Assembly: GCF_014805625.2 (NCBI RefSeq)
Contig: NW_023998440.1
Location: forward strand, 493,234 to 557,233
Reading direction: 5' to 3'
Origin: Glossina fuscipes
Lineage: Eukaryota; Arthropoda; Insecta; Diptera; Glossinidae
Length of the DNA: 64,000 bases
In this document: positions 1 to 10,085 of the stretch, piece after piece
Layout: every line of letters begins with the position of its first letter
Numbering within the stretch: the first letter of the stretch is position 1
Program-made: the position numbers and the translations under genes
Notes under the pieces: generated by a model
Database searches by the model: none
What the model saw: only the letters and a program-made list of their open reading frames with translations
Told to the model about the DNA's origin: nothing

Positions 1-1040
1 AACGCCTTTTATGTGTACATACATAATGACCAGCATTATTTAACCCCTTGACCAGGCATGGTTTTTTTTTTTTGTCTTCAATCTTCCTTTGTAAGCAAGC
101 ACCCACGACTTGATTTTAACTCTTTCAGGCCTTGAAGTCATTGAAAAGAAAAAAAAACTAAAAAACTAAAAAATATAAACTAGTTTTCATAAATTCGTTA
201 GTTTTACCGTAAAGCAATCACAATAGAACAATAATAAAATTATTTATGGAAAATCATTTCCATATAGTAGAGAGGAAAGGCACAACCGAACACCTTTTGT
301 TCAGAAACGTATAATAAACGAAAAATCGTATTATGTAAAATTTTTGCTTTTGTTTCGATTTTCTTAACTTCAATTGCACCTAAAAAAAAAAAAAAATCGA
401 TTTAGTTGTTCGGTGTTTATGCATTATTGCGCATTTTAGACACTTTACAATTAAAAAAATTTTTTTAGTTTATGATTTTCTTAATTAAAGCAAAGAGTTT
501 ACCAAACCCAATCTAACTTTTAGAGCGAAAGAAAGAAACGTGAAAAAACTTGGCAAAAAAATCAAAAAAGAGAAAAATTAAAATAAAACTGAAACCGCAA
601 ATGCAAAAATAACAACACGTATAAGAAAATTTATTTGAAACTCTATGTAGAGTAAAGTGTAAAAATATGTTTACAGCATTAACAACAACTTAAAGCACTA
701 CAAGCGTATAATAATAAACATGAGGAACAAATGCTAAGATTAGCAATATCTATAAGTTAGCACCAAGAAATCAAGACTTTTATAGCTTAAATATCGAATT
801 TTATTACGAGTACTGTACTCGTGCTCTTCACTGGCGTGCACAAGAAAAGAGAACGAATGTGTATATATATATTTATGTGTATGTGTATTAGTATACATAT
901 AGCTTGGTATGGTTTATTTGTGCAAAATAACATGCTCTGGTTTAATACTAAAAGCTTGTATTTAAAGTCTCTGACTTTAGTTCAAGAAGTTTAAGCCTGT
1001 TCGCAATTTAAATGTTATTTGTGTTGTATGTAATACGATC
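1..1040. other. AT-rich noncoding DNA
   Basis: No coding pattern is seen. The stretch holds poly-A and poly-T runs and a TA/TG-rich patch near 860-900. From about 480 to 720 the + strand is strongly purine/A-rich with few T runs, the composition seen in many fly 5' UTRs, but nothing else supports a transcript here. Confidence 0.5.
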
Positions 1041-1514
1041 TAGGCATTAGATCAGGAATGGCAAAATTTCGGCCCGTCTCGTCTCGATTACCCTACGGGT
1101 GAACGGTACGGGAAAAGAAAGTGCAAAGATATTATGCATATGCATTGTAGAGTTTCTTAGTTTGAGTCTAAAATTATAACGAAGTCTTGCAGGAGGTTAG
1201 CGTATGTTCGTGTCGTGGGGGCCCCTTCCTCACAGAGAGCACCGAGGCTCCCATGCAGTTCCAGTGTTTTCATTTATCGTTGCGTGGGTAGGGGATCGCC
1301 ATCAACTAGACATATTCTTTATCGGCTTAGTCAGCTATTTAGGCGTTTTTTCTGTACGTCTACAGAAATGAAACTTAAGACCTAAAGATATCTGTAATCC
1401 GTTTCTTTTTCGGTTTTTACCTCAGGTCAAGTTTAAAAATGAACTGAAGAAACTCATTAACCACAAATTCCTATTTTTCCAAAGGTTCTGCAAGAAATGC
1501 GCTTTGGAGACTTC
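1041..1514. other. GC-richer unassigned sequence
   Basis: Two patches (about 1060-1115 and 1200-1330) are clearly richer in G and C than the surroundings, which in this window usually marks transposon remains. I could not match either one to a known element in any frame. Confidence 0.3.
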
Positions 1515-1655
1515 GCGCATAATATATTTCATTAATAAGCAAGAATATCTGAATTAGTTTAATCAGTTTGCTTGTCCGTCTTTCCGTGGGGCATGTCATC
1601 CAGATAAAAAACTAGTTGTGAAAATTTGCTTTTCTTTCTCTGGCCGGCCCCTCAG
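1515..1655 (+). repeat. Dispersed repeat A, decayed fragment
   Basis: It carries the phrase CTTGTCCGTCTTTCCG and the AT-rich lead-in typical of the family, then diverges. It is the weakest of the clear copies. See 36905-37200 and 8918-9210 for better ones. Confidence 0.45.
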
Positions 1656-1699
1656 GGATTGTCCTCTCTATGTGTGGACACGTTGGTGGTCAGGAAGTA

Positions 1700-2144
1700 T
1701 TATAACTAGTAGAGAGTAAACAGAGGAGTAGTGAAGGTCTAAACATATGGGATGATGGGGAGACTACTGCGGTTAGGTCATTCCAAAGGCGGGCAGCGCT
1801 TTTGAAGAAGGATGGGCAGGGATAGTGTGTCGCACGGTAGGCATGCATTTCCAGGACGGGCAAATAAGAGCGTTGAGTCTCTTACTTGATTGCTAGACGA
1901 CTCTCTTTTATCCCTTTGATACACTTGCCCTGCCCATATCCACAAATGAGCATAGCGCAGTCCACATTGCGGGTACACCAATTAGTATGCAGTCGAGGGC
2001 CTCCAGGAAATATCTATAGATTCGTGCCCACACCTCTTTTTTTTTGGATGTGGAAACAACGGAGGATACGGCCAAAATTTCGAAATATCTATGTATAAAT
2101 AAAGTCGAAGTGTATAAATAGGATTGCAATTGATGCCAAACCAT
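1700..2144 (-). pseudogene. Non-LTR retrotransposon reverse-transcriptase tail, relic
   Basis: On the minus strand, 1809 down to 1741 reads FFKSAARLWNDLTAVVSP and onwards for 23 codons. This matches the end of the reverse-transcriptase ORF in CR1/RTE-like LINEs, where an aromatic-rich block is followed by R-L-W-N-x-L-P. The stretch upstream on the same strand (to about 2144) gives broken open frames with composition like the preceding part of that protein, but frames change and stops interrupt it. No catalytic motif survives. The 3' end and target duplications were not found. The clade is uncertain; the LWN block is the real evidence. Confidence 0.4.
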
Positions 2145-2944
2145 TTAAAGCACTTTTAAACTGTATCAAATATATGTCTTCGAGTAGTATTATATAATTT
2201 GATCCGATATCCGATATAAATGTGATATTAGGGCATTAGTTTCGAAGAAACTATAAGTTCTTTGGCCTCTGTTTCAGATGACAGAATAAGGGTCTTCAAC
2301 TTTTCTTTATTAAGTTTAAGAGTTTGCTCACATTACTTAATCTTCTGCATGTAACATAAATAGTTTGGATTATTGATTTTTAAGATTAGTTACCATTTGT
2401 GAGGTCCCATTTGAGATGATGTCCCAGAAATGAAGTATGATTATGACATGGATAATATGACAATATACAACCTGAACTGCACACAAATACTCTTTTTTCA
2501 TTGTCAGTCTAAAAAACAGGAGTTATGGCCCTTCTTACATTGTAAGACTTGCGTGAAATAGAGATGTAATGAATGCGCCCGTTAAACAGAGACCTTTCAA
2601 TTGCAGCAAATCCATGTTGAAATCAACCCTAAATTGTGTGCGAAATTTCGCCCAAAAATAATATGAAAAGAAACCGGATCAATGGAAACCTGTAATAAAG
2701 AAAACTCGTTTCTGGTCTAGAAAGTTCTGGGAACATTTCATTTGCGAGCGCGATTTTATGACACCTTGAATACGCGTTGATGTGAAAGGCAAGTGATCTA
2801 AAAGAAGTATGGCCAGGGTAGAAAATCGCTTCATCGCTGTTGAGTAAGCAGTGAAGTGATTAATTATTTGGTCTTGTATCTTATTAGTGTTGGCTATCTC
2901 TGCCAATGCATTGACTGACTTTAACTTTTTTATCGTTTTTGTAC
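2145..2944. other. Noncoding, no recognised feature
   Basis: An open frame runs on the minus strand from 2951 to 2679 (90 codons), but it resembles nothing I know and is of a length expected by chance in DNA this AT-rich. The rest is featureless. Confidence 0.4.
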
Positions 2945-2945
2945 T

Positions 2946-3215
2946 CACCATTGAAGGATGTTCGGTGTATTAGCTTCGCCGAAGCGTTTGTAACAGTCAG
3001 AAATAAACTTGAGAGAAATGCATTTTGCTGAAAATCAAATTCTGAATTGACCTGGGCATGTCCGATTGTCTATCAGTCCTTCTATCTGTCTCTGTAACGT
3101 TTGTTATAAGGTCAACCCCGGCCGCCAAATATGAAGATATTGACTTCAAAAACCATGCACGTTTATAAAAATAAAAGGCCGCGCCTACATAACGTACAAC
3201 ATAAACAGACAACAG
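2946..3215 (+). repeat. Dispersed repeat A copy
   Basis: It starts with CACCATTGAAGGATG, then GCGTTTGTAACA, then AATCAAATTCTGAATTGACC and GGGCATGTCCGATTGTCTAT, the landmarks of the family in their usual order. It ends in a GCCGCGCCTACAT tail. The copy is diverged, with the usual double TGTCCGTC core degraded. Confidence 0.65.
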
Positions 3216-4190
3216 TTTTATTTTCTAAAGAAAAAAGACTGTGCCTTTAGTATTCATAGATTACAGTGGACAGGATACAAGGAACTTGCATACAAGTGAA
3301 AATTTCAAACCCAACCACCCAATTCGATAGTTTCATTTCTTGTCCTTCTTGTTTATGTTTTGGTTTAACAAGAAGGTGTTGAGTATAAAAAATTCTATTA
3401 CAGCCGAATATAACCTTCTTTGCTTTTTCCCCCTTTTTTCTCCTCCATTGTAAACCTTATGGTGAGGTATTAAGATTTTTTACTATTTTTTAAAGATTTC
3501 TTTTCTACTTCTATTAGGTTTCAGTTGTTTAGTTACTACAGCTCTTTAGTTTATATTTTCGTTGTTGTTCTATTTTCGTAAAATACTTCTGAAGAGAAAT
3601 ATAAACTCGTATCCCCACATTTGAACGTTCAAAAGTGACTTTATTTAAGGGTTGAATGTTTGCTTGCTATTGTTAATATCGTCACGAAATTACCAAATGT
3701 TTACGAGTGTATTTTTACTACTACTTCATGTAGTATGTAGGTTTTTTTTTTTTAAAAGAACGGTAAACTGGTTAACTGGTTAATAAATAAATAAAGGTTA
3801 GAAAAATAATATTTTTCTACTTTGGAGATTATCCGCGCTACACTTTACCTTGAGTGTAATACTAAGCTGTTTAAGCGATTTTCAATCACCCAATACACGG
3901 CAAAATATTTCACATTTAAGAAACATTGTTTATTTGGTCTTACAAAAGGACGCATGTACTATGATGAAAATCTAATAAAAAGTTTTAAATCCATAAATTG
4001 CTCAATTTCACGTACGTGTGTTGTGCTCAAGGTAATAAAATAATAGGGGGGCCCGAAAATGATGTCGTTTCTGTTCATGTCGATATTTGTTAGCCATTTA
4101 CCAGCCCATTGTGCACTTCAAAGTCGTTTCATAGACATTGTAGGGTTAGAGTGACTTGTTTGCTCGTAAATAATAAAATCCTAAATTTTT
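3216..4190. other. Noncoding AT-rich stretch
   Basis: There is no supported gene. The run from about 4050 to 4190 lies just upstream of the mariner reading frame. It includes a segment (ATGATGTCGTTTC, near 4059) reminiscent of the inner part of a mauritiana-type mariner 5' end, but no clean terminal repeat is left. Confidence 0.35.
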
Positions 4191-4210
4191 TTTTTGCAAT
4201 TTATAGTGAA

Positions 4211-4850
4211 ATGGTCAGCCAACTACCAGAAGTGGTACACATCCTACATCGCATGCCTTTCGAGTTTCACAACGATAGTAGCGCAACGGTTGCTACCAAA
4301 ACCATTTGCGATATGTACTCAAACTCATTAGTTGTTCGTAAATGGCAAAGGTGATTTTCTAAACTCAAATCGGGTAATTAAGATTTTTTCCACTTGTACT
4401 GGGCAGGGAAGACAAACACTTTTAGACAATGACATGCTGAGAAATGCGGAATTGTACAAAAGATTGATAAAGTAAGTAGTGCAAGTGTTTGGGTCCCGCA
4501 TAGTCTGTTCGAAGAAAACAAAGCTTACCGACCCACGACATGCAAATTATTGCTTCAGTGGCACAATATGGGATCGTTTTCGAGCAATGGCTCTCTCTGA
4601 ATGAGCCAAGTTTACTTCTTAAAAAGCCGCTTTTGTGTGTTTGGTGGGGTTTCCAGGGGCCATTCATTTAAAAGTGCTGAAACCTGTATAATCTGTGATT
4701 GCAGACCTTTACTGTGAACATTTGGATCGAACAAATTAATCTATAAAGTGTATCTGTTTGCGTTTGATGTAGAAAAGAGATATTATTTCCTGGTCTAATA
4801 TCATTATCCCACTCAATATACCGAACGCCCAGCAGTTCTTTGTCGCGAAA
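4211..4850 (+). pseudogene. mariner transposase relic (mauritiana-like)
   Basis: This is a decayed mariner transposase read in four patches. From the ATG at 4211 it gives the N-terminal helix-turn-helix region, ending in VVRKWQR. A stop at 4352-4354 sits where the family has W, then FSKLKSGN continues in the same frame. From 4407, one frame over, it reads GRQTLLDNDMLRNAEL, the linker block. From 4469, back in the first frame, it includes the subfamily signature WVPH (4490-4501) and EENKAYR. Later blocks give LLCVWW (about 4630-4647) and DLYCEHLDRTN (from 4704). There are at least three frameshifts and several stops, so it cannot be functional. The catalytic aspartates are not readable. Terminal repeats were not found. 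Apparent splice sites around 4351 and 4406 are coincidental, because mariner coding continues through them. Confidence 0.8.
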
Positions 4851-5238
4851 TCCCAACAGAATTTTGCAATTACTTTTTGGCTTTACATGAAGTAAAATTA
4901 AAAATTTATGTCGAAATTTTAAAAAAATACTTACCGATATCTGTTATTTATATAACAAGTGTTATTATGATTTGAATACGTATAATGGAAAAAAAAAGAT
5001 TCTATTGCAAACAAGTTAGCTTCACGTACGTTCAAACTAGTATCCGCTGTCACATAGACAGCATCGTAAAGCGAAGCTTAGCTTAGAAGGGTTTTTCCGA
5101 ATATAATAGTCAAATGGCTGTCTATGCCGATACTGACCAGTGAATCACGATTTCAATCGATTTAAAACAGCCTTTGTGGACTAATGAAATCGAAGCAAGC
5201 TTTTGCGCGGACCAGTTATCCACTTACGGAAATTTAAA

Positions 5239-5286
5239 ACGTAATACTATTATCCAGACCAGACGTAATATTATTATCCGGACCTA
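5239..5286. repeat. 24-bp tandem duplication
   Basis: Two adjacent 24-base units, starting ACGTAATACTATTATCC and ACGTAATATTATTATCC, differ at a few positions. They sit in otherwise unassigned AT-rich DNA (about 4880-5850). Confidence 0.75.
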
Positions 5287-5853
5287 GTTGAATCCTCTCC
5301 TCTTGGCGCCGCCATGGATATCCAGCTTTGTCGTAGAGGTCTTAACAATTCGCATACTTTTCATTACAGACAACGAATATGGTAACACTTCCCCTGTTCA
5401 TCACTGGTAAATATTTAGTACAACTAGCATTAGTCTGGAGCATTATCTTTTCACATCTTTATGTTGCGTACATTTTATGTAGCTTAAAGACGACACTTGT
5501 AAGAAAAAAAAGTCTTATTAAGCACCCTACAACCTGCACGTTCTGCTACAAAATTCGTACAAGCAATATGTTTTTGAAAAAATGCCAACAACTAAAGCCA
5601 GGGTAGAGAAATTTGCACTTGTTTTTTTTTTTGGAAATCCACCGTTTGTGGCTAAATTGAAAGTTTTGGGGTTTTTTCCCAAAACTGGTTTGGAAAATTT
5701 CGTTTCGCCATTTTTGCATCGTATCCTAGCAAAATAAATATAAAGAGATCGAGTAAACGGATTTTTTTTCCGAATCAGGCTATAGTTGTTAAAGGACAAA
5801 ATCAACAATCGGCCCTTTGGCAATTGTCTCGAAAATCGTAAAAGGCGTGAAAG
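5287..5853. other. Noncoding flank of the LINE relic
   Basis: No supported gene. A 98-codon minus-strand open frame (5823-5527) is lysine- and phenylalanine-rich and matches nothing I recognise. The stretch lies beyond the apparent 3' end of the LINE relic next to it. Confidence 0.35.
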
Positions 5854-6606
5854 ATTATTATTATGATTATTAATTGTGTAGACAAACCGTACAGCGACCT
5901 AAACGATTTATCGTTTTTGCTCGTACGCCCAGCTGTCTAGCTTTAGGCTTCTTACGAATCCCGCCAAAGTCTTTGGTTCGGAGCACAAGACGATATCCCG
6001 CCTTATAAAGTGCTTGGTGTGCGGATAGCCTTACGTTCACATTGAATGTGCTGGGACGCCTTATTCGTCCCTCGGCGGAATCTGCATGAATCGTTATCGG
6101 GGATACTCTTATTTTCCAGATGGTAACTGAGGGAAGGGTTATTCTTATAGAAGTCTGCAATCAGCCGTAGGTCGCTCTTTCTCAATTCTGGTAGTTTTTG
6201 TGCGATGGTGGAACCGATTTTTTCTGTGCGCATTGCGGCACCAGCCTATAGCTCCTTGATACAGCACAAAAAGTTTTAGGACATGCCACTCCCAGTCGGA
6301 CCTCCGTATTAGCTTTCGTTGCCCTGAATACACGAATGGGCTGGCACCCATATTAGGTGTTCGCCATTGTACTTTCTTAGCTCGTTCAATGTTTGAAGGG
6401 GCTCTAACAAGCAGCCATATGTTATCGTTTGTTCTTTTAGGATCTTTATAGCGACTCGATTGCCGAAGTAAATGCAGATCATCCCTCTCCTGTATTGTCT
6501 TCTTAAGCATCCGAGGACATAAGCGGATGTTGCATAGACTTCTACTTGGGTTTATATCCGACTGGTGTGGCCTTTTGAAAACTCGGGCGGCATGCCCCAG
6601 ACACAA
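5854..6606 (-). pseudogene. Non-LTR retrotransposon RNase H and C-terminal region, relic
   Basis: The minus strand encodes the end of a LINE ORF2, spread over all three frames. One frame has the RNase H pattern QVEVYAT, then a degraded helix, then EHLIWVPAHSCIQGNES at 6362-6312. The last motif is the W-V-P-x-H-S-x-I-x-G-N-E signature. Another frame follows with LRLIADFYKNNPSLSYHLEN and the region normally holding a C-x2-C...H-x4-C knuckle. Here two of those cysteines read as arginine (CRFRRG, HIQCER). A third frame continues SEPKTLAGFVRSLKLDSWAY. The tail ends in ATTAATAATCATAATAATAA (5874-5854, minus), like the short tandem 3' tails of I/LOA-type elements. Elements with this RNase H belong to the I, LOA and related clades; I cannot choose between them. 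It is inactive. Confidence 0.75.
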
Positions 6607-7387
6607 GGTGTGAAAAATAGTTAATTACTGAAGATATGTGTCGCACTATATCTTAAGTATTGAGGAAGGTATACATGAAGTAGAAAATATATGCAATCAT
6701 TAAAAAGATATTCTTATGAATTGGTTTTGAGTTGACACTCAAAACATAAAATTAATTGCAGGAAATTTGAGCTTTCTGTAAAAAGCATTTCGAAAAAAGT
6801 GAAAACTGCGAAAAAGATGATTTTCTATACATCCTAGGGTGATGGGTTATAACAACGACTGCGACTTCGGTGCATAAGTAAGAAATTGAAAGGCGACAGC
6901 TTTTGATTTTTTTGATTTTGGAAATATTGGTCAAAACTGAGAAAGTTTTCTCAAAATTGAGCAAAAGTCAAATCTGAATTGTCGGAATGCGATCAACTCG
7001 CCTCAAAAGGGAAATTATTTTATCATCAGAAGGAAAGATATGTTGAAACATTTGCCCAAAAATATATTTTCCATTAACTAAGGGCCGGGCTTTCCTTTCC
7101 AAATAATTTAGATTCCATGCAACTTCTTTCAAACAATTTTTTACTAAAACGAGTCTATTATCAACTATCAATGTATTATTGTTGGGAATAATATCTATCT
7201 CCCTTCTCTATTTCATTATATGGTTATTTATATATTATTTACTTTTTACTTGTGTGCGCAATATTTGCGACGAATTGAATAACGGTTTTGATAGCAATTT
7301 TTTCCTTTTTGTATTAAGTAAACATAAAATGAATAGATCAACACTTTCTGCTCAAGAAATATATACTTTGACTTATATACATATATA
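6607..7387. other. Noncoding, no recognised feature
   Basis: AT-rich sequence with short open frames on both strands, none resembling a known protein. The last part (about 7350-7389) is a TA/TATA-rich patch into which the mariner at 7390 was inserted. Confidence 0.4.
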
Positions 7388-7389
7388 TA

Positions 7390-8049
7390 CGAGGTGCGCT
7401 GCAGAATTCCAAAGCAGTCCCCTTCAGATGTAGTGTAGAATGTACCAAGCAATTCTGATATGTGCTTTTGTTCCTTCCACTCATGTGAGGCATGACTTCG
7501 GTGTTGTTTTTGCCCAAAAAATTACTGCTAAACAATGACGAGTGAGTTGGCAATTCAGAACAAACGTCGCTGCCACAAGTTTGATAAACAAAACATCCGA
7601 AAAAATTGCTTGGCATGTGTCAATCGATATGCCAACAGCCTCGACAACTTCTCTATTAATGGTTCAATAATTTCTCATAACAATTTTCTTTACTCCCTTT
7701 CTTCGTTGACTTGCCCATGCTAGAGCGGCCTTAGCGCGCATAGTAATTAATGGCATTTCGGCCCTCTGTAAAGAGCGTATGTCATTGTTTTTGCTCCAAT
7801 AGACTCGCCAAATGCCGCACTCAATACTTTAAGAGAGTCGAAGCAATTAATATGAATTTTTCCGATTCATTTTTTCCGATAGCCAAACCTTCATACCTGT
7901 CAAAAGCAAACTAAAAATGCAAGATGGCCTGTGATGTCAACATATGCTGGGGACATATGTATCAAGACAACAGAAAACAAAAACTCGAAAATCGAATGTA
8001 TCTTACTTACGAAATTTAAAAAGCCACTTATTTTTTTGAGCACACCTCG
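7390..8049 (-). mobile_element. Internally deleted mariner (irritans-like) with TIRs and TA duplications
   Basis: The ends are CGAGGTGCGCTGCA at 7390 and, read on the minus strand from 8049, CGAGGTGTGCTCAAAAAAAT. They form an imperfect terminal inverted repeat, flanked by TA on both sides (7388-7389 and 8050-8051), the mariner target duplication. The element is 660 bp, about half the usual 1.3 kb. On the minus strand it keeps an N-terminal block (LKVLSAAFGES), then REVVEAVGISIDTCQAIFSD (within 7655-7557), the second helix-turn-helix typical of irritans-group transposases. After a missing centre come GKNNTEVMPH, from just before the last catalytic region, and a short C-terminus. The central catalytic part is deleted and frames are broken, so it is non-autonomous. 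The transposase family is secure; the subfamily is inferred from these motifs. Confidence 0.85.
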
Positions 8050-8051
8050 TA

Positions 8052-8917
8052 AATGAAAAGAGTAACAACAAATGAAATTAATTATCAGGGAGCAGAGGAG
8101 AATCGGACTTTATTAATAATTTACATTACAGCGTTTTATAGTTTCTCATATTAAAAAATTAACCCAAGATTTGAGATTAAAGAAGAACTCTTTAGAGTTG
8201 TTGTTGTTTTTTGTAGAATTTTATTATACACTTTTAATCAGGTTACCGCCGATCGTGCTCATGCCAGCATACGAGGGATTATATTTCATATCCAAGAATC
8301 AGGCTAAGTGGAATGAAAACGCCTATGACTCATCTTTTCTTCATGTCATTCATTTTGCAGTAATACTATAACAACATATATGCAACCATATAAATAAATA
8401 TATGTATACATGTAATATAAATATATATTCGATACGATGATATAAATATGAGGTATTAACACGTTCATTTCTTTATTACGTATACGTTAGATTCTAATCT
8501 TGTAATATGTTTTTCTCTTAAGTGTTTAAAGAATTTAAGAATTTTTGTAATATTAACTGAACTAAGATAAGCGTGCCTTTAAATAAACTTTATTATCAGA
8601 CGTATCGTGAGATGCTATATAATAGTGGTAGATATGTAGAAACGTGCTTAAAAAAATAATTCCTTTCAATTTCTGGTTTGTTATCAAACTTTTTCGGAAT
8701 CCGGAATTAAGAGTTTGGTGACGGTCACAGCCGACTATGGACGACATATGGATGGATATACTTAAATTCATGACAATTCGTTCTGAATATTGAAAATGGG
8801 TTAATTGTAGCTCCACCCTTTGGTTGTGGGCATAAAAATGGAAAAGTTTTCTACATGTGAAAGTATGTTCTTTTTAAATTACGTAGATTGGGTACATTTT
8901 CAATTCTGTGTTTTTGG
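8052..8917. other. Noncoding, no recognised feature
   Basis: AT-rich sequence with TATA-rich tracts around 8390-8440. No gene, repeat landmark or terminal repeat was seen. Confidence 0.4.
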
Positions 8918-9210
8918 ATTTTTATGCCCACCATCGAAGGATGAAGGGTATACACATTTTGTATAAATGTTTGCAACGCCAAGCGCGAAACTTCAGAGAT
9001 CCCACAAAACATATACAATCCTGCTGATGTCTGTCTGTCCGTCTGTCCTTCTCCGCAACTGTATGGTATCTGCGATAAACAAGACGAAATTTGGAGAAGT
9101 AATTGAAAATGATCCAAACCGATTAAAGGGCACGTCTGCAATGCTTATACGCCTATGCAGCAAAAACTGTGAACAGCTCCGCTTTTTGTATTGGTTATGC
9201 ATACAGCGCA
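8918..9210 (+). repeat. Dispersed repeat A, good copy
   Basis: It shows the family landmarks in order: TTTATGCCCACCATCGAAGG, then TATACACATTTTGTATA, GTTTGCAACGCC, CTGTCTGTCCGTCTGTCC (around 9034), and GTATGGTATCTGCGATAAAC. It ends AAACCGATTAAAGGGCACG and beyond. It carries no open frame that is shared between copies, so the family looks noncoding. Its 3' neighbour is the short I-like insertion at 9227. Confidence 0.75.
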
Positions 9211-9226
9211 ACAAATGCACTATATA

Positions 9227-9320
9227 TTATTATTATTATTATTATAATTTTAGACTAATGAAATAAATTCTTAGACTAAAAAAAAAGACATTGAGCACTA
9301 GCAGCACAGGCTATCGGCTC
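9227..9320 (-). mobile_element. Very short 5'-truncated I-like element copy
   Basis: Read on the minus strand this is the last ~94 bases of the element at 11946-12702. It starts GAGCCGATAGCCTGTGCTGC, passes a T-run and two TTAGTCTAA motifs, and ends in a (TAA)n tail. It differs from the longer copy at only a few bases. It is flanked by a 13-bp direct repeat AATGCACTATATA at 9214-9226 and 9321-9333, the target-site duplication. This is the typical product of target-primed reverse transcription that stopped early. It contains no coding sequence. Confidence 0.92.
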
Positions 9321-9333
9321 AATGCACTATATA

Positions 9334-10019
9334 AAATTCCATTTTTATTCTGAAAATAGGAGAGTCAGCCGCGCCCACCTAGCTTTATAGAGTATGAAAG
9401 TTTAGTTCTTTTGGTAAATATATAGAAAGACTCCCTTACGACCGAATATAAATTTTTTAATTGTTTAAGAGTGGAGTGGGGCTGTTTCTAGCTTTTATAA
9501 ACCTTTTTGCCCTTTAGACTCTGCGAAATATTTGTTAAAAATATAACCTAAGACGTAACGATTATAGGGCGACCTTTTCGAAAATTTAATTTAAAAAAAT
9601 ATCTATATATATATATTTAGCGTTGATTTCACTTGTTGGCAAGCAAAGAAATCTAAAAATTACAAAACAAATATCCTCAGCAAATATATCAGCTTTAAGT
9701 GTTTTGTCTTTCGTTATAATGTATTTTTCTAGCTGCCACGAAACGTTTTGGTGACACTCTTGTTGCCGTTTTAATGCACAATTAAATGGTTTAATTGCTG
9801 CACAGAAACTATTCATGGATGCGTTTTGAGTGTTAGTGAAAGCATATTTTTGTGTTGTAGTTATGTTTTTTGGACATTAATTAATTTATTACTTTTTGTA
9901 TTTTCAACGTTTGTTGCATTGCTTGATCAATTAACACTAGAACTACCGCCGCCTATTTATACCCAAAGAGGTCATTTTCAATCGCTTTTGGCGATTTATG
10001 GGATCTGCTCGATTTAAAA
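9334..10019. other. Noncoding, no recognised feature
   Basis: Contains a TA-rich patch near 9600 and short chance open frames. A segment around 9360-9440 may be a further scrap of repeat A, but it lacks the core. Confidence 0.35.
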
Positions 10020-10085
10020 TGTGGGTCTATCTCATGTTCCTCTGGATGTTACATACATTCGTACAAACGCCCTGTACTACAGATG
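10020..10085 (+). repeat. Dispersed repeat A, 3'-end fragment
   Basis: GTGGGTCTATCTCATGTTCC, followed by GGATGTTACATACATTCG and ACAAACGCCCTGT, matches the 3' end seen at 13795-13857 and, more weakly, at 16365-16400. It is the shortest recognisable piece of the family. Confidence 0.55.

Noticed and set aside
2679..2951. 90-codon minus-strand open frame
   Set aside because: Its length is expected by chance in this composition, and it begins inside the start of a repeat A copy.
4351..4475. Apparent exon with acceptor and two donors
   Set aside because: The mariner transposase pattern continues through the supposed introns, with stops and frameshifts, so the splice-like sites are accidental.
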